Assembly (NCBI RefSeq): GCF_905220365.1
Contig: NC_061140.1
Location: 9,736,501 to 9,800,500 of the forward strand
Origin: Vanessa cardui
Taxonomy: Eukaryota > Arthropoda > Insecta > Lepidoptera > Nymphalidae
Direction: 5' to 3'
DNA: 64,000 bases
Part shown: in pieces, positions 34,913 to 47,700 of the stretch
How the letters are laid out: the number at the start of each line of letters is the position of its first letter
Position numbering within the stretch: position 1 is the first letter of the stretch
Made by a program: the position numbers and the translations under genes
Notes under the pieces: generated by a model
Told to the model about the DNA's origin: nothing
The model's database searches: none
The model's input: the letters and a program-made list of their open reading frames with translations, nothing else

Positions 34913-35714
34913 TTATTTATTATTCAACTCAAGTAAAACAAAAGAAAAACATAAATATGTGTTTTTGAAGATAAAAACTGTGAATATTGGGAAATTACTC
35001 ATTGGAGTCATAAGGTACAGCTAGTTTATTTTTATATAATTTGAATGTAATAATCATTTCAATATTAGCTATAAGATATATACAAAAATGATTATATTAT
35101 ATAAAAAAAACAGCCAACGTATGTATCCACCAAGCAGTACAACATTTTTACTTGTTGTTTCTTTATTCGAAACATATTTTAAAATAAACTTTACCGAATT
35201 GTCATTTTTTTCCATAATATTACAGACCTACTTAAATAGGAAAAATTACAGCACAATTAAAAATACAATAAATTAATTTAATCAGCTGATAAATACTCGA
35301 ATTATAAACAATTAAAAAGTAAAAGATAAGCTCACCTTAATTACGTAGGTATGTAAAAAGATAAAAAACTATGTCACTTTTGCGATTTTAATCAACCAGC
35401 CAAGGCGTCGGCTAAAAATGCTTAAAATTATTTCATCTAATATTCTTATTTAGTTTTGGACGGATATGAAACATAATATTTAACGTGATCCTATGACAAT
35501 CGTAATCTAAAATGTGGGTAAACTATAAAAGTATGTCATATAAATAACTTGTTAATTGTTTAGTTGAAACAATAACAAACAATTCTATATCTTATAGCCT
35601 CATGATAGGACAGAAATAGAACAGTGGATGATCAATAATATGTAGTATAATATTTATTGCAAAAGTAATTAAAGAAAATAACAATAATTATCATCACCAT
35701 AGTTAAATAGTAAA

Positions 35715-36463
35715 AAACAAAGTCACTTACGTCTGTTTGTCCCTGTTTATACTTAGATCTTTAAAACGGCGTAATTTTAAAGATCCGATGGTTTTGATGC
35801 TGTTTTTTTAAAAGGTAGATTGATTCAAAAGGAAGGTTTATATGTATATTACATGCACAATATAGCAAAGAAACTGATAATTTTAGAGGTTTCTAAAGTG
35901 ATGTCGTAAATAAAACACATCTTTTGCGCTTATATTGGCTGAAGGCTGGCTGAACCTTACGAGATAATATTAAACGCTTATATTACCACCTTACCAGGTG
36001 CCTCTAAAAGGTCTACAAAACAGTACGCGATGGTATATGTCTATCTCTTATGACCTTGTTAAACTTTAATTTTCACGAAAAAATCGCATTTTCACGAAGT
36101 TATTTTAAAGATAGTGTTGTCTTAAATTTTTGCGATTATTACACATTGGAATAAAACTAGTTATAACGGATTTGAATCGCGCATATTAATTATTTTTGGC
36201 ATCCCGAAGTTTCGAGCACTTTACAGCGTTGCTGGAACGCTATACGTGATTCAAATCCGTTATAACTAGTTTTATTTTAAGGAATTAGGCATCAATCCTC
36301 ATCCATTAACTGAAATACATTGTGCCTTTAATACTTATATATCAATATGGCCCTTACAGCATATTTAATATAAATATTTTTTGGATATAAAAATAAATGT
36401 ATCTCTATAAAGCGGTTTAAAGAATTTCTGTATTTTTAGTGCGAAGCCGGGACGGGTTGCTCG
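35715..36463 (+). repeat. long copy of the GGGCGGGTCGCTAG-type repeat
   Basis: Matches 24400-24686 at its start (TCTTTAAAACGGCGTAATTT, GATTCAAAAGGAAGGTTTAT) and end (GCGAAGCCGGGACGGGTTGC) with extra sequence between, including the MITE at 36150-36276. Confidence 0.55.
36150..36276. mobile_element. 127-bp MITE with 29-bp perfect TIRs
   Basis: Begins AATAAAACTAGTTATAACGG (36150-36178 arm) and ends with its exact complement (36248-36276). The core has CATCCCGAAGTTTCGAGCAC. Confidence 0.85.
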
Positions 36464-36779
36464 TTTATTATTATAATAAAAATGCTGAGCTGTCGTTAAG
36501 TTTATATAATGGTACTTATTTGAATAATAAGTATATTGAGTCGCAGGTTTCCAGTTTCCTGTTAAAGAAAAATTATTTTCGTTTCAAATAACTCATGGAT
36601 CATTTGTAATGGTTTTTTTCGAATACATTTCCACTGAACAATTGTAAATATCAAATAAACTCTATCGTTTGTTAGTGGACACTAAACTTGCATCTGCATG
36701 TGTCAATGTCAAAATCTCATTTAAATTTATGGTCAAGTGCTGAGTAGCACATAAGTCTGGAACTGGAATAAGCATTCTT

Positions 36780-36935
36780 TAAACCGGAACATCGCTAGGT
36801 TCCGGTATGAAGAGTAAGTGAGCCAGTGTAACTATAAACAATGAACATAAGGTCCCTAGTTCCTAAGGATAACGGCGCACTGGCGAAGAAGAAATCTTTA
36901 ATATTTCTTGTAAAGTAACTAATAAAAAGTTGTAA
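36780..36935 (-). repeat. Metulj-like SINE fragment
   Basis: AGTGAGCCAGTGTAACTATA, CTAGTTCCTAAGG and GCGCACTGGCGAAG, diverged. Confidence 0.55.
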
Positions 36936-37008
36936 AAACTACACACAATCTATCTGCCTAATGCAATAAAACACAAATGAATATATTTTTTTTGTATACA
37001 GTATCGCA

Positions 37009-40000
37009 ATGGGCAAGGTAGCGACAGCAGATGCTCTGCGATTCATGACAGATTGCTTAAAAGCCGTCGGAGCCGCGGCTAAAGCAGCACAACAGCAGGC
37101 CGAGCTGCTGATCGAGGCGGACAGGGTGGGACATCCGAGCCATGGACTTAATAGATTAGGTACCTGTACTGGCTCATAACAAACATTTCTGTTTCATATT
37201 TTTTATCTTAAAAGTTGCATATATTATATTTGGCTTTTCGCGATCTTATTTTCTTGAGACAAAACGCTTCTGTGATAGTCAAGACCTATTTTTGTTAGTC
37301 TAAAGTCCATCACAACTGATATTTTTTCTTCTCATTTTACACCTTAACACACTACTCTATTTTTTCACTCACGAAGGATCGGATGGATCCTTAGCACCCT
37401 GTAATCTGTAAGTTGACACAGTTTACACTGGCACCGTTTTGGGAAGCAGACGCAGGAGTTGGTACTGCGAGTGTATACTTTCCGGTTGTGTCACATTTTT
37501 CCTTCCATTCTAGAACGAGAGTGGGTCATAAATTTAAAATGAGTATCAGAGTAAGACCACATTAACAAACGTAATGTAACTTAACGCACTACGTTTACGT
37601 TCGATAGTCTCCAAAAGTCGATAAAATAGTTATAACAGAACTTTTTTTATTTTCAATATTAAAAAAAAATATATGTGAATTCAAATACTTATTTTATTTA
37701 TTCTTAGAATTTTACGTCAACGACATCATATCCGGAGCATGTAAACCAAACAATCAGCCGAAGATATTGAAAGAAAATGCGTCGACTGCGTGGGTGGACG
37801 CTAACAATGTGCTCGGCGCTACTGTCAGCCACTTCGCGATGGATATTGCCATTAACAAGGCCAAACAAACCGGCGTTGGATGGGTGACCGTAAAGGGTAT
37901 GGACATATAGTAATATTAATAATACTTTAACCGTAATCTTAGGGTTTTTTGTTAACGGTATAACAAATCAGATGGTGATTTGCATCATATTCATGTTCAA
38001 ACATTATATATTCAAATAATTAGTTTGTTATACCTTTGCCAAAAGAATCAAAAATGTTAAAAATCCACAAAAAGCCTGCCAGAAAAGATAAAAGAAATAA
38101 TATGATCTCTTCGTCGCTAAAATAGCCAATTAATCGCCTAGCATCTTTCCTTTCCACTGATCAAGCAATTCTTTTGTTATCTCTTCACATGGACGTTTCC
38201 TTATATAGTAATAATGTATACAATAACAGAGTATATTACTTTTTTGTTCTTATAATTTCATTTATTTATTTTAATTTTCGTGTGCGCGCATGTGTTTATG
38301 TTTACCCAATAGTCTGGGGCCATCTAAAAATCGGTGCTGTGCATTAGCAAAATCAAAATAAACAATTATTCAAGTGGGCCTTTACAAGCACTTTTAAATC
38401 GTAATTTAACAATTAAGTGAAGCTACCACCGTTTCGGAAAGTAGATTCTACCGAGAAGAACCGGCAAGAAACTCAGTAGTTATATTACTCTTTTTCAACA
38501 TTTAAAAAATACAATCGTATTAGTTAACTACAATTATACTCTTTTATGAATGTAATGTATCCTGCCTGGAAGTCAACAGTTCTTAATTCCACGCTTATAC
38601 TGAGATTAACCCTTTGCTACCTACATTGTATTCTTTAAATTTAATTATTTTCTGGTGTACAATCGATGTAATGTATGTGTATGTGTAGCAAATTAAATAG
38701 TTTAAATTATTTGTCCGAAATCAATGAATCTAATTCGTGATTCTGATCTGATTTTTCAAAAATCCAATATCTGTTACAAATATATTACTTTTATGAACCT
38801 TGGAAAACAGGAACTTAAAATGCCGTTACATTAGTGAAACAACAATACTTAGGATTGTTGTGTTCTGGTTTGATGTATGAGAGAATGTAACTTCATGCAC
38901 AAGAGACATCACATTACAGGGCGATGAAATTAATGATCAAAATGTCTCACGATGCCAATATTTCTGGCCAGTAGTAACTTAGCATCATGTGGACCAATTG
39001 CCAGTTCGATCAACCATCACTTAAAATAGTATCAAAAATTTTGTTTTGTGTAAAAACATTCATTCTTAAACACATGGTCAGATAAAGACTTTCCCTACAA
39101 GTTTACATTTAATGATTATATTACAGTAATTGCTGTCTCATAATATTTTACAAATTTTCCTTGTATGCCCTAGTAAATTACGTTATTATATAAATAGGTT
39201 ATGTATCTAGGTGTGTTATTATGTTATTCTGTGTCATTTTTCGCAATCATGAAACGATTTGAATTATCGTCAATGGCGATATGATCCTATTATTAACCGT
39301 TTATATAATCAGCATTAGCAACGTAATTGAACGGAACGTATATGACAATTCTATTTCTTTTTTGCAAACTATTCATAAATAACAGAAATTGTTCCGCTAC
39401 TGGGTTAGGGGTTCCTTTTGAGGGGAAGTTTTGCATATTAGTCCACTTCATTGCTTCAATGTTGTTAGACATGAGAGTTTTTACCAATTAGGGTAATCAA
39501 TGTCTCAAGTCTCGTAGAGTAGATAGACCCTTACGATGAGTTTATTGTACAGAGGACTTTGCTTGAATTGGAATCTGCAATCTCCAGTTAAGATACACGG
39601 TCTACCGGACGCTATCAGGGCTCATTAATTATGAAAAACATCGATAAAGAGTTAATATACAAGTATTATAAAAGTAATACACTACTATTGCTGTATATAT
39701 TTACATTTGACGATAGCGCAAAGATAAATACCACTTGACATTATTGCTTTTACCGGAGTAGTTTAATGTTAACGTACAGATATGAGGCGAGATGGCCCAG
39801 TGGTTAGAACACGTGTATCTTAACCGATAATTGTGGGTTCAAACGCAGGCAAGCACCACTGACTATTCATGTGCTTAATTTGTTTTTATAATTCATCTCC
39901 TTCTCGGCGGTTAAATAAAACATCGTGAGGAAACCTGCATATGTCAAACTTCATAGAAATTCTACCACATGTGTATTCCAGCAACCCGCATTGGAAGAGC

Positions 40001-43000
40001 GTGGTGGAATATGTTCCAAACCTTATCCTCAAATGGAGAAGAGTCCTTTAGCCCGGCAGTGGGAAATTTACAGGCTGTTGTTTTTGTATAGACACAGACA
40101 AACAGGAGTGAAGACAAATATACAGCTTCAACATTGATTTGACGCGATACCATTGTTAGAGATCATCAGTGATATTTATTATGCTAGGAGTCTATTTGGA
40201 AACAAAGTCACACACTCATCAGATTTTGAAACAGTAGTACTCATTATTGTTGTAATCCGACATTAAGAGTGAGTAAGTCAATGACAACATCTTAGTTCCC
40301 AAGTTTGGTAGCGCATTGGCGATGTAAGAAATGGTTAATATTTCTTACAGTGCCATTATGTATGGTGGTGGTGTCCACTTACCCTCAAATGGCATGTTTG
40401 CTCGTCCGCCTATCTATATGATAAAATGACAAAAAAAACATTAGAACTATGTATTTTTCAAAGGACATTAATGAAAAGTTATAAGTATTTATTTATTTGT
40501 AATCAAAAGCAATTAAAATTTTATATTTACAGTTATGATTAACACATTAAATATAGCCGTATAGAGACCAATCCTATTTGAACTAATTTCTTAGTAATTA
40601 CGTGTATGCGTGCTCGTGCTTGTGTGCGTGCGTGCGTTGGTTCGTGCGCGCGTATGTGTAAGTGTTTATAGAGAAAAAAGAGCGTATAATCATTAGCCAG
40701 GTAGTATGTTAAGCTATGTATATTGGTTGCCAGGTTCGAACCACAACGGCATGGCAGGTTACTGGTCGAAAAAAGCAGCCGACAAGGGTCTTATCGGGAT
40801 GGCGTTCACAAACACATCCCCATTACTCGCTCCTACGAGAAGTAAAAAGGTAAGACACTATCCATTTTTTGTGTGAAACGTATGAATTATCTTAAAAACA
40901 TTACTGTATTGTACAAAAAGACGACGCTATGGCTAAAACAATCAGGATAATTAGTTTGAGCAAACAAAACACGCAAATATAGAGTTGTAAAACATTACAC
41001 TCCTTATCGCAAAATGTTTTTATGTAAACAAATATCACTGACATAAGGAAATAAAAACACTTTACCGCTTGGAAACAATTTTGTTATATAAATAGTGTTT
41101 TATTTTTCTTGTAAAAATATAATATTCCAGGAAAATTGTTAATAAATCTGCTACAAACAATTCTAAATGATTTTTTTCATTTACAATACAACGGTATTTT
41201 AAATTTCTGAAAAAGAAAAAAAGATAGAGGTGGTTGGGACGGCAAATCTGACACGTCCTGAGAGTTTACGGACTGTTGGCCAATGGCTTTACGTGCTTTC
41301 CAAGTAACGTAAGCATACGAACTGTTGGTAAAAACTTTTCTCTAGAAAAACTCACTTTTCATTGGTCCCAACTGGGATTTACACTCAAAACATCGGCCCG
41401 ACTTACAAAACCTTCAAACTGAATACAACAATAGCCTGTAAATTCCCACTGCTGGGCTAAAGGCCTCCTCTCCTTTTTTTTTGAGGAGAAGGTTTGGAAC
41501 ATATTCCACCACGCTGTTCCAATGTGGGTTGGTGGAATACACATGTGGCAGAATTTCTATGAAATTTGTCACATGCAGGTTTCCTCACGATGTTTTCCTT
41601 CACCGCTGAGCACGAGATGAATTATAAAGACAGATTAAGCACATGAATCAGCGGTGCTTGCCTGGATTTGAACCCGCAATCATCTTTTAAGATGAACGCG
41701 TTCTAATCACTGGGCCATCTCGACAAACTGAATAACATAAGTACAAATTAGTTGATTTTAAAAATTCTCACTCACGGTACTCAAGTAGGCGAACTGCCAC
41801 GAAGGTTTCCAACGGGAATATACTATTGGCGAATTTGCAACTTTTTCAGGCAGCATTAGGGACAAATCCTCTGTCAGTAGCCGCGCCAGGATCAGACAAT
41901 GAAACCTTTTACTTGGACATGGCGACAACGGCTGTTGCTGTTGGGAAGGTATGGACTTTTTATAGTTAGAATGTATGACTTGGTTTAACTAGATCTTTGT
42001 ATTTTTAATTAGAATTGGTCTCAATGATAATATCTTACAAATATTAACTTTCTCTATCAATGAGCTACCAAACTTAGGAACTGAAACGTCACATCAATTA
42101 TGGCTGTAGTTACAAAGCCTCTGTTTATGGATGGCAGTAGAACTACTAAAATTTGATCCATTGGCTGTCTGCATACCTAAATCATTAATAAAAATTAAAT
42201 AATATTTCCCAAGTAATATTCTGCTAGATTTTGGCTATTTCTTTAGATCAATGTCCATTCTCATATTTTGTTTGTTAATTTTCAGATTGAAATGCAAATG
42301 CGAAAAGGCGAAAGTTTACCAAAAGGTTGGGCGCAGGATCCCGAAGGTAAAGAGACGCAAGACGCTGAACTGGTACGTGTCATTCTAATATAAAGTTCTA
42401 TTAATAAACTCTTAATTTTGTTTGAAAAGCCGGGGGAGGTGTTAACGTATTTCCTTTACTGTACAGCTGACAAAGGGTATGAAATTAGTCATTATGAGTG
42501 TTTGAATAGTTAAAATAAATAATCTCAATCGAAAATGTAGACCGATTTAGGCACTTTATTGATGTCGCTATCACTTTAAGGTTTGTCTGGATAAAATATG
42601 GTTATTTTCTCTCTAGAATATTGTGATTTCGTTAACACTTAACACTGTGTTAAAGATTCTTTTGTTCGCGTTGAAGGCTTTCAAGACGGGCTGTCTAATG
42701 CCACTCGGCGGAGGCGAGGACACGTCTGGGTACAAGGGATATGGACTCGCTGCTATGGTAGAACTGTTTTGTGGAATATCATCAGGTATTTAAAACATTT
42801 TGTAAGAAATAAATAAATTAACATTTTGAAAATATCCCTCTGATGAGGCGTTCTTCTCCTTTAAAGAGAAGGGTTGGAGCTTATTGCACCACGCTGCTTC
42901 AATTCAGGATTGTGGATTATTCACTGGGATTTAACTTGCAATGTTCATTTGAGATACACGCTTTCTAATAATTAAGCCATCTCAAGTGAAAAGAGACGTA

Positions 43001-44412
43001 AAGTACGTACTTATATGAAAATCTGAACAGTGCGAGTCGTTCGCGCACACAAAGGGTGCCGTACCATTTTCGGCAACAGTATTTATAGTTTCGGTAACAT
43101 GACGTATTACTGTTGCCGAAATGCCTGTGAAAATTTCAATTATCTAACTATCTCAGTTTATGAGATACAGACGGACGGACAATGACAGTCTTAATATAAA
43201 TTCCGTTTTCCCTTTGGGTTTGTTTGGCCTATAACGCAACCACACTTAAACATCCTGGATAAACAGCGAAACATCTCAAATAGTTGGCTATCTAACTGCG
43301 TCAAATAAAAGCCAATACACAAAGCAAATAAATAAAAATTTGCTTGTAATGCAATCTGCTCATCTATATTTTATTCGATTGACTTAAGCTAATCGCTAGT
43401 TAAAACTTGTTATGATATATGAAAGTTAATATTTTCAGGTTCAAACTACGGACACAAGATTCGCTCATGGTCTCACAGCGGGGAAGGTGGGCCAGCTAAC
43501 TTGGGCCACTGCTTCATAGCGGTGGATCCGGAGAACTTCGCTCCAGGTTTCGGTGACAGATTAACAGATTGTATGAGACACTGGAGAGAATTGGAACCGG
43601 TAAGATATTTTATTGGCAGAAAGAGAAGATACTATACATCGGATGACCTTGATACTCCCAAAAAACTTAAAAGCGTATTATCTTATTTATTCATTAAATT
43701 TTGCGTAAGGCATTAAACTGCCCATGTTTTATAACTACATGTACAGACTAGCTGTGCCCGTGACATCGTGTGCGTTTGAATTTAACAAAAAAGTTATTAT
43801 AGTAGCCTAAGTTATTCTTTATAACATCAACTTTTTCCAAATAAAAGATCGCGGGACAAACAGTAACAAAACAGACAAAAAAAATGTGTTATGCATTTAG
43901 TAAAAAGCGGTTATATTAATATAACAAACAGACAAATTTTATCATATGTAGGAACGGTCTACTGTCAGATCCTTATGACGTGGGTCCTAAATTGAAGAGT
44001 AACTGAAAGCTTGAATGTTTCCACTTAAATGGAATATTATGGTGTGCATAAGTTTGTAATTATTATTCCTTTCATTTAAGATTTCCTGCAAATAATGATT
44101 CCTTAGATTCCTATTTCTTCTACTTCATGTTCAACTTGTATGAAACAAGAAGGATAATTTTCATTTATTTTGTATAGAGTGATCCTGTAAGGATGACATC
44201 TTTTAATCAGATTTACCATACTTTCTATATATTCCTTTTATTAATTTCAGGCTGATAAAAGTCTCCCAGTGTTAGCACCAGGTGACAAGGAAAAAAAGGC
44301 ATCAGCGCTTACAGATTCAAAAGGGACAGTTTCCTATGTTAAGCAACAATTGGACTCGAGTGCGGCTCTCGCTAAGAGACTGTCAGTTAAGCCCATGGAA
44401 GTTATAGAGTGA
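37009..44412 (+). CDS. Ldh2-family malate/L-lactate dehydrogenase-like oxidoreductase, paralogue B (8 exons)
   Basis: Predicted NAD(P)-dependent malate/lactate-type dehydrogenase (Ldh2/YjmC-like family), probably cytosolic. Coding exons: 37009-37159, 37708-37896, 40734-40849, 41850-41948, 42286-42372, 42677-42785, 43439-43599 and 44251-44412 (stop TGA), 1074 nt, 357 aa, in the usual size range of the family. All junctions are GT/AG and phases join cleanly. Motifs seen: GHPSHGLNRLG near residue 41, GSNHNGMAGYW near residue 114 (the canonical active-site loop), GTNPLSVAAP, DMATTAVAVGK and LGGGEDTSGYKGYGLA. The ATG lies 7 nt after an AG acceptor (37001), so the 5' UTR is split; a candidate leader exon ends at 33690. 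It diverges from paralogue A at 15745-21189, with which it shares the exon plan and, by eye, about half its residues. Introns 2 and 3 carry opposite-facing copies of one SINE on either side of exon 3. Confidence 0.93.
38415..38485 (-). repeat. Jockey-like LINE 3' end fragment in intron 2 of paralogue B
   Basis: TACCACCGTTTCGGAAAGTA and GAGAAGAACCGGCAAGAAAC, reverse orientation. Confidence 0.6.
39788..40083 (+). mobile_element. SINE-1, full length, in intron 2 of paralogue B
   Basis: Head GAGATGGCCCAGTGGTTAGA, tail CCCGGCAGTGGGAAATTTAC. It lies 650 bp before exon 3 and faces a reverse copy at 41430-41725. Confidence 0.88.
40207..40430 (-). mobile_element. Metulj-like SINE in intron 2 of paralogue B
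   Basis: Contains CTTAGTTCCCAAG, GCGATGTAAGAAATGGTTAA and TGCTCGTCCGCC. Confidence 0.75.
41430..41725 (-). mobile_element. SINE-1, full length, in intron 3 of paralogue B
   Basis: Reverse of the 39788 copy: AATAGCCTGTAAATTCCCAC to GGGCCATCTCG. It sits 580 bp after exon 3. Confidence 0.88.
42045..42170 (+). repeat. weak Metulj-like SINE fragment
   Basis: GAGCTACCAAACTTAGGAAC, GGCTGTAGTTACA and GGCAGTAGAACTA; old. Confidence 0.4.
42840..42990 (-). repeat. degenerate SINE-1 in intron 6 of paralogue B
   Basis: GATGAGGCGTTCTTCTCCTT, CACCACGCTGCTTCAATTC and AATTAAGCCATCTC track the family consensus with many changes. Confidence 0.65.
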
Positions 44413-44517
44413 ATATTGTAAATAAAGCTGGAATCAATCACAATTTGTAAATTATAATAATATGTTGAGGACGGAAGATAGAATGATTATATATTGTATT
44501 GTTACGCTCTTATTGTT

Positions 44518-44528
44518 AATAAAATAAA
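44518..44528 (+). terminator. overlapping poly(A) signals of paralogue B
   Basis: Two overlapping AATAAA hexamers lie 106 nt after the TGA stop. An earlier AATAAA at 44421-44426, 9 nt after the stop, is an alternative. Confidence 0.55.
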
Positions 44529-44594
44529 GTCTATTTTAGTTTGCATATCTGATATTCATTAAACTTTCCCGTATCCGTTTCAGTGAAGGCTTAA

Positions 44595-44622
44595 AGTCTT
44601 AAAGCCTGAAGGCTTTAAGACT
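44595..44622. repeat. 12-bp-arm hairpin past the 3' end of paralogue B
   Basis: AGTCTTAAAGCC and GGCTTTAAGACT around a TGAA loop, about 70 bp beyond the second poly(A) signal. Confidence 0.7.
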
Positions 44623-44629
44623 ATTTTTA

Positions 44630-46080
44630 CCTTCGTAGGAAATTCCTGTTTCAATGATAGATATCTAAATATTTTTATGTGTGTGATCTTTTCTTATTGG
44701 TCACACGCATAAAATAAATGAATAAGTTCTTATTATAAATATGTATGACGATATCTTTCTGATCAGGATTTTGTATCAAATAAATGGATGTCGGGGCCAT
44801 TTAAAATATAAAAATATATAAGTATATATACATACCTATAATTCATACTCTACTGTTGACCAATCACAACAGTAAAAACGCTAAATAAACAATATTTGAC
44901 AGCAAATTTACGCGATATAATTGGTCGATTGATTAATCTGTGATATTCACTACGGATTAACGAAAAATGACGTTATGAACGTTGACGAAACTATCATCTG
45001 AATTTTGGAAGTAAATTAAAGTGTTAATAAGTAGTTAAGTGTAATGAGTGTTTCATTATAAATTAAGGTATATTAATCGTTATCATAAACATTTACCGAT
45101 TGATCGATTTCCAACTTCCAACTTTTGATCGCATATTAATAAGAAAAAATAATATATATCATGATATATTTGCCATTTTTTGATATCTCGATTAGTTTTG
45201 GAAATAATTGTATACTCTTATTATCGATAAGTTCATACATTTTACATTTTTGCCGCTTTTTTGCTCGTAGCTCAGTAGATAACGGCATTATAGATATACC
45301 ACGGCATTATAGCTGAGTATTTCATACAATTTGCTAATCAAATTGTATGAAATACTTAAACAAAAGGTTTGTTTATCTTTTTTCCAACGTCCATTGGAAT
45401 AGGCTACACAGAGATGAGCCGATTCAAATTGAACGGACAAAAATCCTTAAAAATTACCAGTTTTGCCAATATTTAATAGTAAGTTATTTATATTTTATCA
45501 ACTAATATGCAATATATCCAAAATATCAGTATCAGTAGTATCCGCCAGACTATTTTGATAAATAGATTATACAAATTACTCATATTTACTCATATTCTAC
45601 TGCCGCGATAAAACTAATCGAGATCTTATATAATCTATAACGTTTAGTATGGATTTGAAAAAATTCCGCACACTTCGACAAAATGACACTTTGAATTATT
45701 TAATTTCGACGAAATTATTATATTCTAAATTTAGACGTAAATTTAACTGGAATGGTGTTGTATTATATTAGTATACTATAAAAATGTTTGTTATTGTTTA
45801 CCTGTTTTTATATGCTTTTTCATATTTTGTGATAATAATATATCTCTTTTTTGTAAATGAAGAGCAATAAATGTATAAAAAATAATTTTACGATGCGTTA
45901 TATATGTTGCACTGAAGGAATCTCTTATTAAATAATAAATTACTTCAGAAAAATCGCAATTGGCTTTTCATTACTATTATTTTTTTATCCATTCATTCTT
46001 TTTTTGATTTTTCCCTTAAATAACCTAAAAAGCATATAACATTCGAAGACCTTTTTAAGAACTATTGGGATTTTTAAGAA
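44630..46080. other. AT-rich intergenic DNA
   Basis: No gene seen. It contains the 17-bp-arm hairpin 45316-45356 (AGTATTTCATACAATTT and its complement), next to a short duplicated ACGGCATTATAG. Confidence 0.45.
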
Positions 46081-46084
46081 ATAT

Positions 46085-46171
46085 TGGGAGGTGGGCGATG
46101 GACGACTTGTCCGGCGTCGAGGAGACTGCGGCGTTACGCTGGCGTCGCCGCTCAAAAAGACCGCGGAGAAG
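46085..46171 (+). repeat. GC-rich repeat, left part, split by a hAT-like copy
   Basis: GTCGAGGAGACTGCGGCGTT to AGACCGCGGAGAAG, a GC-rich block unlike its surroundings and resembling non-LTR element sequence. It continues at 46381. Confidence 0.5.
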
Positions 46172-46380
46172 CAGTGGCGTAGCTATCGTAGGGCCAGGAG
46201 GTGCAGTGCACCAGGGCCCTGGAGTTCAGGAGGCCCTCTAAACAAAAGCTTAAGCGTCTGTAGCTAGAAAATCACGACCCTGCGCGCAAGATTTCTTATT
46301 TGGTATCTATAATTTTAAAGGGTAATTATTAGTGAAAGAGGGGGTGAGGGCCCGATTATTTTTCTCTGTACTCCAAGAAC
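46172..46380 (-). mobile_element. hAT-like element related to 351-571, end-deleted
   Basis: Starts CAGTGGCGTAGCTATCGTAG and follows the reverse complement of 351-571 to about 46370 (TAATTTTAAAGGGTAATTAT); the far terminal repeat is missing. Flanks CGGAGAAG and CCAAGAAC agree at 5 of 8. Confidence 0.65.
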
Positions 46381-46600
46381 CCCCTAGGAAGTGGAGGCCC
46401 ACAGAGGTGAGTCTACCGTTAGGACGTCACGGTAGTATTCGCAAGCAATCTCGTGACGTCCCCGAAAAGATGGAATGGGTACCACTGGTTCTTTAGTGAG
46501 TATTGCGGTGTCTTCAGCGCTGGCAAGCCTCATATACCCGCCCAAATCATATGGAAACGCGTTATACGCTTTTGAAACGAAAAAAAAAGGGCAACATAAT
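46381..46600 (+). repeat. GC-rich repeat, right part
   Basis: CCCCTAGGAAGTGGAGGCCC, CGTTAGGACGTCACGG and ATGGGTACCACTGGTTC. A lepidopteran non-LTR-like repeat of unknown clade; the 75-codon frame here is not credited. Confidence 0.45.
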
Positions 46601-46892
46601 CAATATTGCACGCGGGCGACGAAACAGCTAACGGCAGGCCTGACTAATAAAGGTCAAACCACATTTAATCGGCGTGACAGCAATACGGTTCGGCCCTTTT
46701 AAGTGTACTGTACTGCAACGGCCCGTACAGTTATTTGACTAACATGAACGAATTAACTAGTTATCGAAGAATTAATTGAGAACTGACTGGACAATTCTCT
46801 CCCCTGAATTTAATTCAGATCCCCTCTAGCGTACCATGCCACTTTGTCATATAAATCAACGTAAAAAACCTTTATCGTATCTGAAGAGTCGC

Positions 46893-47155
46893 GATGGCCT
46901 AGTCGTTAGAATGCATGCATCTTAACCGATGATTGCGGATTCAAATCCAGACAAGCACCACTGAATATTCATGAGCTTAATTTGTGTTTATAACTCATCT
47001 CGGGCACGGCGGTGAAAAAAACATCGTGAGGAAACCTGCATGTGTCTAATTTCGTAGAAATTCTGCCACATGTGTATTCCTTCAACCCACATAGGTTGAA
47101 CAGCGTAGTGGAATATGTTCCACACCTTCTCCTCGAAGGGAGAGGATTCCATAAG
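46893..47155 (+). mobile_element. SINE-1, near full length
   Basis: GCGATGGCCTAGTCGTTAGA head, GGATTCAAATCC B box, TTCTCCTCGAAGGGAGAGGA tail part. Confidence 0.85.
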
Positions 47156-47554
47156 CGGAACTCTTACTTTTTTGCCATTTGGCTACGGAACCCTAAAAAG
47201 TAAACAACCAACATGAGCTATCGAATTGACGCAATATGTACCATTAATCGAGAGCTTGAATAATCTATGATTTTCATTATTATTGAATATTATTGAAAAA
47301 ATATATTTTGGACGTAAAATTTGTATGAGAAATTGTAATTAATTGGAAAGGTTTGTATTAAAATAAAGGAACCCTCAGTAGTGTACAGCATATCTGAGAT
47401 TTTATCGAATCCTGTAGTGGGTTCGTTCACGCGGTCATGATTTGTGCAATTTTTAACATTTCTTTTTGTATATGAATAAGGCCGTAATCATTAAAGTTAC
47501 ATCACTTCTTATCAAATAATTAGGCGCACGTGGTGATAAGATGTTAAATATAGG

Positions 47555-47700
47555 CCCATAGATACCAACCTTGGGAACTAAATTATGTTTCTGTTGTTGC
47601 TGGCATGTACACCCTACAAACCGGAACCGAATAAGTACTACTTACTAGTTTACTACCTTACAAAGTATTACTGTTTGGTAGTAGAAAATATGATGTGATT
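47555..47700 (+). repeat. Metulj-like SINE fragment
   Basis: ACCAACCTTGGGAACTAAAT, CAAACCGGAACCG and TTTGGTAGTAGAAAATATGA. Confidence 0.5.

Noticed and set aside
39788..39860. Functional tRNA gene at SINE-1 heads
   Set aside because: A and B boxes are present, but the cloverleaf is degenerate and the same body follows in every copy.
46475..46702. 75-codon protein gene
   Set aside because: It lies in a GC-rich dispersed repeat, and the composition explains the open frame.
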